A DNA stretch of 64,000 bases from an uncultured Rhodocyclaceae bacterium (GTDB lineage: Bacteria; Pseudomonadota; Gammaproteobacteria; Burkholderiales; Rhodocyclaceae): positions 1,837,001 to 1,901,000 of the forward strand of contig OU015322.1 in the NCBI GenBank assembly GCA_907163225.1. Direction: 5' to 3'. Both the position numbers and the translations under genes were made by a program. Of this stretch, positions 18,516 through 27,903 are shown piece after piece (the first letter of the stretch is position 1; every line of letters starts with the position of its first letter). The notes beneath the pieces are model-generated. The model was not told the origin of the DNA and ran no database searches. It saw only the letters and a list, made by a program, of their open reading frames with translations.

Positions 18516-19826
18516 ATGCGCGACCACCCACCAAGCATTGACCGAATTACCGGCTTTCTCGACCGGAGCAGTTGTCTGCGTGCCGTCAATGAACGCCTGG
18601 CCGCCGGCGCGCCAAAGCACCCGCTACTGTGCGCCCTTTGGCTGGACGTCGACCGTTTTCTTCAAATCAACGAATCCTTTGGCCACCAGGCCGGTGACGA
18701 GGTCATCACGCGCGTGGCCGAGCGCATTCGCATGACGATTTGCCGTGACGACTGCCTTCTCGCCCGTGTCGGCAGCGATGAATTCGTTGCCGTCTTCCGG
18801 GTTCCAGACCGGGCCGCCGCCGAGCGCATCGGCCGCGCCTTGCTGTTGGCCATTGAACAGCCGCTGCGCATCGATGAATTGCTCATCCACCCCTCGGTCA
18901 GCATCGGCATCGCCCTGCTGCAAGCACACGACGACGCCCAATCGCTGCTCGAACGCGCCGATCAGGCGATGATCGAGGCCAAGCGCCAGGGCGGTGCGCG
19001 GCTATCCGTCGCCGGCAGCGACTGTGCACCGGCTCGCCACGGCCTCCATTTGGCCCGGGCTGAGCTGGCAATCGAAGCCGATTTGCACACAGCGCTCGAA
19101 AACGGCGGACTGGTTCTCGATTTCCAGCCGGTTGTCACGCTGGATGGCCGCATCGAAGCCGTCGAAGGCCTCATGCGCTGTCACGCCCACGGCCGCCTGC
19201 TGATGCCCGGGCGCTTCATTCCCGTCGCCGAAAAAACCGGGCTGATCGTCCGCCTTGGCGAATGGAGCCTGCTCCAGGGCGCGCGTTTCGCCGCCCGCCT
19301 CCGTGACGCGCAGCATCCGACCAAGGTGGCGATCAATGTTTCCCGCGCCCAGCTCACCTCGCCCGGCTTCATTGCCGCCCTGCACGGCGCACTGATCTGC
19401 GCCAACATCGACCCGGCCCTGCTTGAGCTGGAAATCACCGAATCGCTGGCCATGGAAGTCGCCGAGGTCGTGCAGGACAACCTCCGCCGCGCCAGGGAAG
19501 CCGGCGTCGGCCTGTCCATCGACGACTTCGGCACCGGCTACTCCAGCCTGTCCAGCCTCAAGGATCTGCCGGCCACCAAGCTCAAGCTCGACCGCTCATT
19601 TTTTCATCTGTTGCCCGATGATCGGCGCGCCTTTGCTGTCGTCAGATCGGTGGCTCAACTAGGGCGGGAGCTGGGCATGGTGGTCGTCGCCGAAGGCATC
19701 GAAACCCAGGCCCAGTACGACGCTGTCGAAGCGGCCGGGATAGAGGCCATCCAGGGCTTCCTCATCGCCCGCCCAATGTCGGAAGAAGCCTTGCTGGACT
19801 GGCTAAACCAAAGGAGAGAAGCATGA
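18516..19826 (+). CDS. GGDEF/EAL protein, probable c-di-GMP phosphodiesterase
   Basis: A 436-aa soluble protein with no sensor domain before the GGDEF half. The GGDEF signature is altered to RVGSDEFV (GSDEF), which makes cyclase activity doubtful. The EAL half starts as EGL (VEGLMR) but keeps LEITES, DDFGTGYSSL, KLDRSF, VAEGIET and the final QGF motif, so metal binding and hydrolysis look possible. It overlaps the HDOD gene by ATGA, so the two are co-translated. Net phosphodiesterase activity is inferred from motifs. Confidence 0.88.
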   Translation: MRDHPPSIDRITGFLDRSSCLRAVNERLAAGAPKHPLLCALWLDVDRFLQINESFGHQAGDEVITRVAERIRMTICRDDCLLARVGSDEFVAVFRVPDRAAAERIGRALLLAIEQPLRIDELLIHPSVSIGIALLQAHDDAQSLLERADQAMIEAKRQGGARLSVAGSDCAPARHGLHLARAELAIEADLHTALENGGLVLDFQPVVTLDGRIEAVEGLMRCHAHGRLLMPGRFIPVAEKTGLIVRLGEWSLLQGARFAARLRDAQHPTKVAINVSRAQLTSPGFIAALHGALICANIDPALLELEITESLAMEVAEVVQDNLRRAREAGVGLSIDDFGTGYSSLSSLKDLPATKLKLDRSFFHLLPDDRRAFAVVRSVAQLGRELGMVVVAEGIETQAQYDAVEAAGIEAIQGFLIARPMSEEALLDWLNQRREA

Positions 19827-20698
19827 CCGCCCGCCGCGATACCGTTCCCACCTCGGTCGACGGAGTGCTCGAAAAAAGCATCCACGACATCGACATCCCG
19901 CCCCGCCCCCTGGTCATCGATCAGATCAGCGCCGAAATGCGCCGGGAGATGCCCGATCTCCGCAACGTCGCCCAATTGATCAGCCGCGACGTCAGCCTCG
20001 CCGCCGGCCTGATCAAGACAGCCAACTCGCCCTATTTCGGTTTTGCGACCCGCGCCCGATCAGTCTATGAAGCCCTGGCCATGCTCGGCCTTGGCGTCAC
20101 CAGCCGCGCCATAGCCGCCATCAGCCTGCGCGGGGCATTCCCGAACAGTGCTCACTACGAACGCTTCTGGCACGCCTCAGCCGAAATCGCCGCCCTCTCC
20201 GGCTGGCTGTCGCAGCAAATCATCAGCCCACGCATCCGCGCCGATGACGCCTACACCTTCGGCCTGTTCCGCGACTGCGGCATTGTCATTCTGCTTCGCC
20301 GCTTTCCCGAGTACCAGGGCATTCTCGAAAAAGCCAACCACGACGCCGACAATCCCTTCACCGACAGCGAGCAAGCCGCCCTGCCCACCGATCACACCGT
20401 GGTCGGCTGCCTGCTGGCGCAAAACTGGTGGCTACCCGACGACATCTGCCAGGCCATCCGCCACCACCACAGACTGAATACGCTGGACGAGCAGACCATC
20501 CAGCTCTCACTGCCCAGCCGTCGGTTGATCGCCTTGGCCCAGACCGCGGAATATCTTGTGCAGCAAATTACCGGTGGCAGCCGTACCGAAGAATGGAAAA
20601 AAATGGGCCCCTCCTGCCTGCACCTGCTAGGCCTCGACGAGGCACTTCTGACCAGCTTTTTCCCGGAGGCCGAAAAGCTTCTGGCAACCATCGCGTAA
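19823..20698 (+). CDS. HDOD-domain protein
   Basis: A 291-aa protein made almost entirely of one HDOD domain. It has the family pattern around LRNVAQLISRDVSLAAGLIKTANSPYFGF and a later LPDDICQAIRHHH. HDOD proteins are HD-related but usually lack the full metal-binding set, and act in signal transduction, often beside c-di-GMP proteins. A Shine-Dalgarno AAGGAGAG lies just before the start, inside the end of the GGDEF/EAL gene. The partner gene suggests a c-di-GMP signalling role; the exact function is unknown. Confidence 0.87.
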   Translation: MTARRDTVPTSVDGVLEKSIHDIDIPPRPLVIDQISAEMRREMPDLRNVAQLISRDVSLAAGLIKTANSPYFGFATRARSVYEALAMLGLGVTSRAIAAISLRGAFPNSAHYERFWHASAEIAALSGWLSQQIISPRIRADDAYTFGLFRDCGIVILLRRFPEYQGILEKANHDADNPFTDSEQAALPTDHTVVGCLLAQNWWLPDDICQAIRHHHRLNTLDEQTIQLSLPSRRLIALAQTAEYLVQQITGGSRTEEWKKMGPSCLHLLGLDEALLTSFFPEAEKLLATIA

Positions 20699-20746
20699 GG
20701 GTTTGCCCTCCGATTCCAAAAAATTGATTGGAAACTTTTTCATCGG

Positions 20747-20773
20747 TTAGCACTCCGAGGCAGCGAGTGCTAA
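20747..20773 (+). promoter_or_regulatory. CIRCE operator (HrcA site) upstream of rpoH
   Basis: A perfect TTAGCACTC-N9-GAGTGCTAA inverted repeat, the exact CIRCE consensus bound by the HrcA repressor. It ends 34 bp before the rpoH start. Confidence 0.95.
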
Positions 20774-20776
20774 AAT
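20747..20776 (+). promoter_or_regulatory. Putative sigma-70 promoter overlapping CIRCE
   Basis: TTAGCA (20747-20752) and TAAAAT (20771-20776) are separated by 18 bp and fit a -35/-10 pair. HrcA binding would then block RNA polymerase directly. Supported only by pattern. Confidence 0.5.
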
Positions 20777-20807
20777 GAAATTGTGAATTGAAGGAGCTAC
20801 TTACGCT

Positions 20808-21668
<861 letters not shown>

Positions 21669-21683
21669 ACAACGGCTTGGCGT

Positions 21684-21720
21684 ATTTCATTTTTGGCCGT
21701 TTTTTCCGGTTGACCGTGGC
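21684..21720 (+). repeat. Dispersed element, copy 6 (3' of rpoH), near-consensus
   Basis: It reads ATTTCATTTTTGGCC, then GTTTTTTCCGGTTGACCGTGG. It starts 15 bp after the rpoH stop and before the terminator, so it is transcribed with rpoH. Confidence 0.92.
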
Positions 21721-21756
21721 AATGCGCTACGAAGCCGAAAAATCCGGCCAGGCAGC

Positions 21757-21783
21757 AAAAAGGGAGCCGCGGCTCCCTTTTTT
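21757..21783. terminator. Bidirectional terminator between rpoH and napB
   Basis: A perfect 18-base palindrome (AGGGAGCCG/CGGCTCCCT, 21761-21778) has a run of A on its left and T on its right. It can end rpoH on the plus strand and the nap operon on the minus strand. Confidence 0.93.
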
Positions 21784-21799
21784 GTTATGGATGACTGAT

Positions 21800-22297
21800 T
21801 CAGTTCTTTTTCTTGCCAGCCTTGACGGATTTCTCTTCAGCCAGATCACCCTTGAAGTCGTTTTCGACGAGCGGCGGCGCATCGACCTGCGGCACGTGGC
21901 ACTGCGTGCAGTTGTGGCGCAGCGATGAGGTGGTCGGCAGGAGCTTGCCATCGCGGTCACGGAAATGACTGTCGCCGATCTTCGGGGCTTTTTTCTTCTT
22001 GTAGGCATCCGCGCTGTGGCAGGTCAGGCACTGGTTTTCTTCGAGCGTGATTTCATCGAAATTCTCAACAGCGTGCGGAATGACCGGCGGCTGGTCGCGG
22101 TAGGTGCGCGCTATTTTTTCCTGGCCGCCCGGCTTCCCACCCAGATATTTCTTGGCGTCCGGCGCCTGATCGGCAGCACTGACATCAGCACCGCGCATGG
22201 GTTTTGGTGCATCCTGAGCCAGGGCGAGCGGAGCAGACAGCGCCCAGCAGGCAGCGGTGGCCAGAATGGCAATTTTCGTCTTCAGCGTTGTTTTCAT
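21800..22297 (-). CDS. napB: NapB, dihaem cytochrome c subunit of periplasmic nitrate reductase
   Basis: A 165-aa protein with a Sec signal (about residues 1-27, LALAQ). It has two c-haem sites, C90-LTC93-H94 and C130-TQC133-H134, and the NapB-type stretch VPHAVENFDEITLEENQCLTCH-like around residues 72-94. It passes electrons to NapA in the periplasm. It is the last gene of napDAGHB, 30 bp after napH. A Lys-rich C-terminal tail (KSVKAGKKKN) follows the conserved part. Confidence 0.95.
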   Translation of the reverse strand: MKTTLKTKIAILATAACWALSAPLALAQDAPKPMRGADVSAADQAPDAKKYLGGKPGGQEKIARTYRDQPPVIPHAVENFDEITLEENQCLTCHSADAYKKKKAPKIGDSHFRDRDGKLLPTTSSLRHNCTQCHVPQVDAPPLVENDFKGDLAEEKSVKAGKKKN

Positions 22298-22327
22298 GGT
22301 GGGCGCTCCTCCTCTAGAACTCGATGA

Positions 22328-23233
22328 TCACTTGATTTCCGTCTGCACCACCGCAGGCTGGGCAGTGGAAACCGGATTATTGAACCGCAGCCCGAAGGCA
22401 AAGACATCCTTCGCGCAAACATCGACACAACGGCCGCAATTGGTGCAGTTGGGCGCCAGAATGACCGGGCCGACGCCTTTTCCCTCACCCTTGAGGGCAG
22501 GCCGAATTACCTGCGGCTCCGGGCAGACTTCAAAGCAATCCATGCAGTCGTTGCAGGCGGCACGCTTCGGTGCTGCGACGCGAACCGGGCTCCAGCGACC
22601 GATCAGGCTGTAAAAGGCGCCGACCGGGCAGAGTCGGCCGCACCAGCCGCGACTCATCACGAACAGATCGAACAGGAAGACGGCCAATACCACGGTCCAC
22701 GCCATTCCCATGCCAAAAATCAGGCCGCGATGCAGCATGGACACCGGGTTGATCAACTCCCACAGCACCACGCCGGTGATGGCGGAACCGATGAAGGTCA
22801 TGCCCAGAATCCAGTAGCGTGTGTTGCGCCCGAGGTGAACGCTGCCCTTGATCCCGAGCCGATCGCGTAACCAGCCTGCGGCATCGGTCACGACATTGAC
22901 CGGGCACACCCAGCTGCAATAGACGCGGCCACCAACCAGCAGATAAAAGACCACGACAATGGCCATGCCGATCAGGCCCAGCGTTTCAGGCAGATGTCCG
23001 GCCGCCATCGACTGTAGAGCCACATAGGGATCGGTCAGCGGCAAGACGCCAAGGGTGTAGCTGTAGGCCAGATTGCCCTTGACGATCCACTGGCCAAACC
23101 ACGGCCCGACGAGGAACAGGGCCAGAATGGAAAACTGCGAAATGCGGCGCAAGATCAGCCATTTGTGGGCCCGAAACCAGCCTTTTGCTGCCACGGCTTC
23201 GACCCCGGTACGTTTACCTTGGACAGCGCTCAT
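22328..23233 (-). CDS. napH: NapH, membrane quinol-oxidising ferredoxin-type subunit
   Basis: A 301-aa protein with about four membrane segments. It has two cytoplasm-facing CxxxCP motifs (CSWVCP, CGRLCP) and two [4Fe-4S] sites ([12 protein letters not shown] and [11 protein letters not shown]). NapH with NapG takes electrons from quinol and passes them toward NapAB. Because napC is absent from this operon, NapGH is likely the main quinol link. Its start overlaps the end of napG by ATGA. Confidence 0.96.
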   Translation of the reverse strand: MSAVQGKRTGVEAVAAKGWFRAHKWLILRRISQFSILALFLVGPWFGQWIVKGNLAYSYTLGVLPLTDPYVALQSMAAGHLPETLGLIGMAIVVVFYLLVGGRVYCSWVCPVNVVTDAAGWLRDRLGIKGSVHLGRNTRYWILGMTFIGSAITGVVLWELINPVSMLHRGLIFGMGMAWTVVLAVFLFDLFVMSRGWCGRLCPVGAFYSLIGRWSPVRVAAPKRAACNDCMDCFEVCPEPQVIRPALKGEGKGVGPVILAPNCTNCGRCVDVCAKDVFAFGLRFNNPVSTAQPAVVQTEIK

Positions 23234-24102
23234 GGCTTGCCTCCCAGTCCGGGCGGCAGGCTCGGGATGGCGCCCGCCTCACTGCCCGGCATGCCGCGCA
23301 AGGACTCGGTATGGCCGCTGGCCGGGTCGTAGTGACCGGGCAGGACGGCACCTTCGGGCAGACGATCGGGTAGGTCAAGCATCTTGGATTCGTCAATCAG
23401 CGACTGGCCGGCTTTGGATTTTTCATCCCAGCCCAGTCGGTAGTGTTTGCCCAGCTCGCCCTTGGCCAGCTTGGGCGGCAGGATGCGAATGGCCGCTTCT
23501 TCCAGCACGCAGGATTTCTCGCACTTGCCGCAGCCAGTGCAGTGCTCGGAATGCACCGTCGGCAGGAACATGGCATGGCGGCCAGTGCGCGTATTGGGCT
23601 GCAGGTCGAGCGTGATAGCCTTGTCGATGACCGGGCAGACGCGGTAGCAGACGTCGCAGCGCAGGCCGAGGAAATTGAGGCAGGTTTCGTGGTCGATGAG
23701 CACGGCGACGCCCATCTTCGCCTTGTTGATGTCGGTCAGGCTGTGATCCAGCGCGCCGGTCGGGCAGGCCTTGATGCACGGAATGTCGTCGCACATCTCG
23801 CACGGGATATTGCGCGCATTGAAGAACGGCGTGCCGGTCGCCACCGGCGTTTCCGGCTTGGCCAGCTCAAGCGTGTTGTACGGACAGTCACGCACGCACA
23901 GGCCGCAGCGAATGCAGGCGCCGAGGAAATCATCCTCCGGCAGGGCGCCGGGCGGGCGCAGTGCCAAGGCGGGTAGCGCCTTCGATTGCTTGGCGTAAAG
24001 GCCAAGACCGAGGCCAAGCATGCCGACGCCACAAACCATCTTGGCGGAATCAAAAATGAATTGGCGACGCGCGGCGCCGCTTTTTGGGGGTTTTGCTGTC
24101 AT
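23230..24102 (-). CDS. napG: NapG, periplasmic ferredoxin-type [4Fe-4S] protein
   Basis: A 290-aa protein with four Cys clusters: [43 protein letters not shown] and [11 protein letters not shown], so four [4Fe-4S] centres. The N-terminal [24 protein letters not shown] resembles a Tat-type signal with a modified twin-arginine start. The C-terminal ~60 residues are Pro/Gly-rich. It is partner to NapH. A 96-bp gap with a hairpin separates it from napA upstream. Confidence 0.95.
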   Translation of the reverse strand: MTAKPPKSGAARRQFIFDSAKMVCGVGMLGLGLGLYAKQSKALPALALRPPGALPEDDFLGACIRCGLCVRDCPYNTLELAKPETPVATGTPFFNARNIPCEMCDDIPCIKACPTGALDHSLTDINKAKMGVAVLIDHETCLNFLGLRCDVCYRVCPVIDKAITLDLQPNTRTGRHAMFLPTVHSEHCTGCGKCEKSCVLEEAAIRILPPKLAKGELGKHYRLGWDEKSKAGQSLIDESKMLDLPDRLPEGAVLPGHYDPASGHTESLRGMPGSEAGAIPSLPPGLGGKP

Positions 24103-24132
24103 TTTCTCTACGATTTAATCGGTCAAGCCGTT

Positions 24133-24158
24133 GCGGGTGGGCCCCTTTTCCCACCCGC
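24133..24158 (-). other. Intercistronic hairpin between napA and napG
   Basis: The stem GCGGGTGGG/CCCACCCGC (9 bp, perfect) has an 8-base loop in the only long gap of the nap operon. No T-run follows on the minus strand, so it is more likely an mRNA processing or stability element than a terminator. Confidence 0.6.
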
Positions 24159-24198
24159 TACCGGCACTCCCTGATTGATTTATCGGCTCAATTCCAAC

Positions 24199-26748
24199 TC
24201 AAGCCTTGACCACCTTACACGCACATTTCTTGTAGTCGGTCTCTTTCGAGATCGGGCAAGTCGCATCCAGCGTTAATTTGTTGACCAGACGATGTTCGTC
24301 GAAGAACGGCACAAAAACCAGACCGAGAGGTGTTTTGTTACGGCCTTTTGTTTCAACCCGAAGCTGGATCTCACCACGCCGGGTCGACAGTTTAACGATG
24401 TCGTTGCGCGCCAGACTACGCTTCTTGGCATCTTCCGGGTGCATGTAGATGACGGCATCCGGCATGGCCTTGTAGAGCTCAGGAACGCGACGCGTCATCG
24501 AACCGGTGTGCCAGTGTTCGAGCACACGGCCGGTGCATAGCCACAGGTCGTACTCGGCATCGGGCATTTCGGCCGCCGGCTGGTAAGGCAGCGCGAAGGC
24601 AATCGCCTTGCCGTCCGGATAACCGTAGAAACGCACGCCCTCGCCCTTCGGCACATAGGTGTCGTAGCCTTCGCGGAAGCGCCACAGCGTTTCCTTGCCG
24701 TCGACCACCGGCCAACGCAGGCCGCGCGCCTTGTGATAGACGTCGAAATTGGCCAGATCGTGCGCCTTGCCGCGACCGAAGGAGGCATATTCCTCGAACA
24801 GGCCTTTCTGCACGTAGAAGCCGAAGGCCTTGGACTCGTCGTTCATGTAGTCTTTGATGCCGTGGGCGTTAACCTTGGCGACCTCGTCCAGCCCGAACTT
24901 GTTGACCTGGCCGTTGGCGAACAGCACCTCGTACATGGTCTTGCCCTTGTACTCCGGATTCTTGTCGAGCAACTCGGCCGGCCAGACTTCTTCGATCTTG
25001 AAACGCTTGGAGAATTCGAGATATTGCCAAAGGTCGGACCTGCCCTCGCCCGGCGCCTTGACCTGTTGGCGCCACATCTGGCCGCGCCGCTCGGCGTTGC
25101 CGTACATGCCTTCCTTCTCCATCCACATCGCGCAAGGCAGGATGAGGTCGGAAGCCATGGCCGAGACGGTCGGATAGACGTCGGAAACGACCACGAAGGC
25201 CTTGGGATTGCGCCAGCCCGGGTAAATTTCGTCATTGACGTTCGGCCCGGCCTGCATGTTGTTGGTCGTCGACGTCCAGTAGAAACCGAGCTTGCCGTCC
25301 TTGAGGGCGCGGCTCTGGGCCACGGCGTGCAGGCCGATCCAGTCGGGAATCGTGCCGGCTGGCAGCTTCCAGAGCTTTTCCGACAGCTCGCGGTGCTTGG
25401 GATTCATCACCACCATGTCGGCCGGCAAGCGATGGGCAAAGGTGCCGACTTCGCGTGCCGTACCGCAGGCGGATGGCTGGCCGGTCAGCGAGAAAGGCCC
25501 GTTGCCCGGCTCGGAAATCTTGCCGACCAGGAGGTGCACGTTGTAGATCATGTTGTTCACCCAGGTGCCACGGGTGTGCTGGTTGAAGCCCATGGTCCAG
25601 TAGGAAACGACCTTGACCTTCGGGTCAGCGTAGGCCTTGGCCAGCGCTTCCAGATTCTCTTTTGGCACGCCGGAAATTTCGTGCGCCTTGTCCAGCGTGT
25701 ATTCGGAAACGAAGGCGGCGAACTCGTCGAAAGTCATCGGCGTCGAGTTATTCGGGTTGCCCTTGGGCTTGCCTTCTTCGCCCGGATAGCCGTTGTTCAT
25801 GGCCACCTTTTCGAGCGGGTGGTTCGGGCGCAGGCCGTAACCGATGTCGGTCACGCCCTTGGCAAACTTGACGTGTTTTGCCACGAATTCCTTGTTGACC
25901 GCACCCGTCGTGATGATGTGGTTGCAGATGTAATTGAGGATGGCCAGATCGGACTGCGGCTTGAAGATCAGCGTGTTGTCGGACAGTTCGCAGGAGCGGT
26001 GACTGAAGGTGGACAGCACATGCACCTTGACGTGCTTGGCGCTGAGCCGCCGGTCGGTGATGCGCGACCAGAGGATCGGGTGCATCTCGGCCATGTTCGA
26101 ACCCCACAGCGCGAAGACGTCGGCGTGCTCAGCGTCGTCATAGCAGCCCATCGGCTCGTCGATGCCGAAAGTGCGCATGAAGCCTGCAACGGCCGAAGCC
26201 ATGCAGTGGCGGGCGTTGGGATCGAGGTTGTTGGTGCGGAAGCCGGCCTTCATTAGCTTGGCGGCGGCGTAGCCTTCCCACACCGTCCACTGGCCCGAAC
26301 CGAACATGGCGATATTGCGCGGCCCGCCTTCCATGAGCGCGGCCTTGCACTTCTCTTCCATGATGTCGAGCGCCTGGGTCCAGGTGATCGGCTTGAAGTC
26401 GCCATTTTTGTCGTACTTCCCCTCCTTCATGCGCAGCATCGGCGACATCAGGCGGTCCTTGCCGTACATGATCTTGGAGAGGAAATAGCCCTTGATGCAG
26501 TTGAGGCCACGGTTGACCGGCGCATCCGGGTCGCCCTGGGTGGCCACGACGCGGCCCTCCTTGACGCCGACCAGCACGCCGCAACCGGTGCCACAGTAGC
26601 GACAGACACCCTTGTCCCAGCGCACGCCGTCGCCCTTGCCTTGCTGCGCCATGACGGCGGTCGGCACGCTGATGCCGGCGACGGTAGCGGCCGCCGCGAC
26701 TGCGTTGCTCTTGATGAAATCGCGCCGGGTTAGTTTCACTTCGATCAT
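24199..26748 (-). CDS. napA: NapA, catalytic subunit of periplasmic nitrate reductase
   Basis: I chose the ATG at 26748 (849 aa). It has a good Shine-Dalgarno (AGGAGG) and begins the Tat signal [19 protein letters not shown]. The longer frame upstream lies inside napD. The product has an N-terminal [4Fe-4S] site ([13 protein letters not shown] ... CIKG), a molybdopterin oxidoreductase fold, and the conserved [10 protein letters not shown] segment whose Cys should ligate Mo. It reduces nitrate to nitrite in the periplasm with NapB. It needs Mo-bis-MGD, for which mobA is in the same window. The gene follows napD by 1 bp. Confidence 0.97.
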   Translation of the reverse strand: MIEVKLTRRDFIKSNAVAAAATVAGISVPTAVMAQQGKGDGVRWDKGVCRYCGTGCGVLVGVKEGRVVATQGDPDAPVNRGLNCIKGYFLSKIMYGKDRLMSPMLRMKEGKYDKNGDFKPITWTQALDIMEEKCKAALMEGGPRNIAMFGSGQWTVWEGYAAAKLMKAGFRTNNLDPNARHCMASAVAGFMRTFGIDEPMGCYDDAEHADVFALWGSNMAEMHPILWSRITDRRLSAKHVKVHVLSTFSHRSCELSDNTLIFKPQSDLAILNYICNHIITTGAVNKEFVAKHVKFAKGVTDIGYGLRPNHPLEKVAMNNGYPGEEGKPKGNPNNSTPMTFDEFAAFVSEYTLDKAHEISGVPKENLEALAKAYADPKVKVVSYWTMGFNQHTRGTWVNNMIYNVHLLVGKISEPGNGPFSLTGQPSACGTAREVGTFAHRLPADMVVMNPKHRELSEKLWKLPAGTIPDWIGLHAVAQSRALKDGKLGFYWTSTTNNMQAGPNVNDEIYPGWRNPKAFVVVSDVYPTVSAMASDLILPCAMWMEKEGMYGNAERRGQMWRQQVKAPGEGRSDLWQYLEFSKRFKIEEVWPAELLDKNPEYKGKTMYEVLFANGQVNKFGLDEVAKVNAHGIKDYMNDESKAFGFYVQKGLFEEYASFGRGKAHDLANFDVYHKARGLRWPVVDGKETLWRFREGYDTYVPKGEGVRFYGYPDGKAIAFALPYQPAAEMPDAEYDLWLCTGRVLEHWHTGSMTRRVPELYKAMPDAVIYMHPEDAKKRSLARNDIVKLSTRRGEIQLRVETKGRNKTPLGLVFVPFFDEHRLVNKLTLDATCPISKETDYKKCACKVVKA

Positions 26749-26749
26749 C

Positions 26750-27022
26750 TCAGGCCTCCTCATCTGGATCAGATTCGTACTGGTGATAGACCAGCGAGGC
26801 CGAGATAACCCCCGGCGTCTGGCGTATCGCCTCAAAGATATTGCTGGTGTTGTCTTCGTCGCCGGATTCGATCGTCACGATCATCCGGCCATCTTCGCCA
26901 ACCGCGTGGATCTCGACCCCCTCGAGTTCGCGCAGGCTCGTGCTGACCGCCGCGCTATCAGCGGGCAGAACGCCCAAGATGACGCTGGAAATATTGATGC
27001 CTGAGGAAACTTTCATGTCCAT
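26750..27022 (-). CDS. napD: NapD, NapA-specific Tat chaperone
   Basis: A 90-aa protein with the NapD ferredoxin-like fold pattern: [30 protein letters not shown] then GRMIVTIES and a C-terminal [13 protein letters not shown]. NapD binds the NapA twin-arginine signal and holds it until cofactor insertion is complete. It is the first gene of the operon. Two in-frame ATG codons (27022 and 27016) are possible starts, and I keep the first. Confidence 0.93.
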   Translation of the reverse strand: MDMKVSSGINISSVILGVLPADSAAVSTSLRELEGVEIHAVGEDGRMIVTIESGDEDNTSNIFEAIRQTPGVISASLVYHQYESDPDEEA

Positions 27023-27055
27023 ACCACACCCAGTCGATTTGAGGTCAGCCCGGGC

Positions 27056-27113
27056 AATCTACGCCCATAAGCCAATGCTTCTTTAGCGCAGATCAAATCA
27101 GGGGAATACCCCT
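27056..27113 (-). promoter_or_regulatory. Putative anaerobic/nitrate control region of the nap operon
   Basis: On the minus strand the half-site TTGAT of an FNR-type box lies at 27092-27096, in TTGAT-N4-GCTAA (weak second half). It is centred about 40 bp before the start point predicted from a TAGATT -10 (27056-27061), the spacing of an FNR class II promoter. Just upstream is the palindrome AGGGG-AATA-CCCCT (27100-27113), which contains a TACCCCT heptamer like NarL/NarP sites. Pattern evidence only. Confidence 0.4.
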
Positions 27114-27141
27114 AAACTTTCTGGTGGAATGTTGACGGCGA

Positions 27142-27903
27142 TCAAATGCCGGGCAGGATGCGCCGGGCGTTGGCTGCCGTTGCGGCGGCCACTTCATGGC
27201 TGGATAGGCCGCGCAGTTCGGCCAGCACCTCGGCGATGCGCGGCAGTTCGGCCGGTGAATTCCGCCCGCCGTTGAGCCAGGCGGGCGGGATGTCCGGGGC
27301 ATCGGTTTCGAGGACGATGGCGTCGAGAGGGAGCGTTTTTGCCAGTTCGCGGATACGCGTTGAACCACTGAAAGTCATCGCGCCGCCAAAGCCGAGCGCG
27401 AAGCCGAGCTTGATGAACTCATCGGCCTGCTGCCGGCTGCCGTTGAAGGCATGGGCGATGCCGCCACGGACTCGGATGCGGCGCAATTGTTTGAGCACCG
27501 GATCGACGGCACGGCGAACATGCAGCAGTACCGGCAAATCGAACTCGCGGGCCAGCTTGAGTTGTTCGATGAAGAAATATTCCTGACGGGCCGGATCGAT
27601 GTCGCTGACGAAATGGTCTAGGCCAATTTCACCGACCGCCACGGGCTTTTCTCGCGCCAGCCAGTCGCGCATCGTTGCCAGGTCGGATTCGCCGGCCTGC
27701 ATCACGTAGAGCGGGTGAATGCCGTAGGCGGCGACGCATCCCGGGTAGCGCTCGACCGTTGATTTTGTGCCAAAAAACCCGTTGACCGTAACAGCCGGAA
27801 CCACGCAGCGCGCCACACCCGCCGCCAGCGCTGCCGCATGCACTGCATCACGATCGGCATCGAATTCGGCCGCATCGAGATGGCAGTGGGTGTCGATCAG
27901 CAT
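27142..27903 (-). CDS. tatD: TatD-family metal-dependent hydrolase (DNase)
   Basis: The ATG at 27903 gives a 253-aa protein starting MLIDTHCHLD; the longer frame upstream runs inside dadA. It has the amidohydrolase-fold metal set: HCH near the start, GEIGLDH (Glu), LHVRRA (His), HAFNGS (His) and ETDAP (Asp). TatD/YcfH enzymes are 3'-5' nucleases or related phosphoesterases. The start overlaps the dadA stop by 7 bp. A copy of the dispersed repeat (27759-27793) encodes TVNGFFGTKS in a variable surface region, with no apparent change in length compared with relatives as I recall them. Confidence 0.9.
   Translation of the reverse strand: MLIDTHCHLDAAEFDADRDAVHAAALAAGVARCVVPAVTVNGFFGTKSTVERYPGCVAAYGIHPLYVMQAGESDLATMRDWLAREKPVAVGEIGLDHFVSDIDPARQEYFFIEQLKLAREFDLPVLLHVRRAVDPVLKQLRRIRVRGGIAHAFNGSRQQADEFIKLGFALGFGGAMTFSGSTRIRELAKTLPLDAIVLETDAPDIPPAWLNGGRNSPAELPRIAEVLAELRGLSSHEVAAATAANARRILPGI
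27759..27793 (+). repeat. Dispersed element, copy 7 (in tatD, antisense)
   Basis: It reads TTGATTTTGTGCC, then AAAAAACCCGTTGACCGTAA. It is opposite to tatD. The core is exact and the second tract has become A-rich. Confidence 0.75.

Noticed and set aside
25871-25905. GTTGACCG in napA with a short TTTTGCC upstream
   Set aside because: Only weak similarity in the arm, and it lies in an ordinary NapA segment ([12 protein letters not shown]).
24733-26256. Long plus-strand open frame (507 codons) opposite napA
   Set aside because: Shadow of GC-rich codons on the strand opposite a fully conserved NapA.
26505-26520. CGGTTGACCG in napA
   Set aside because: No T-rich arm; it encodes the conserved NapA segment APVNRGLNC.
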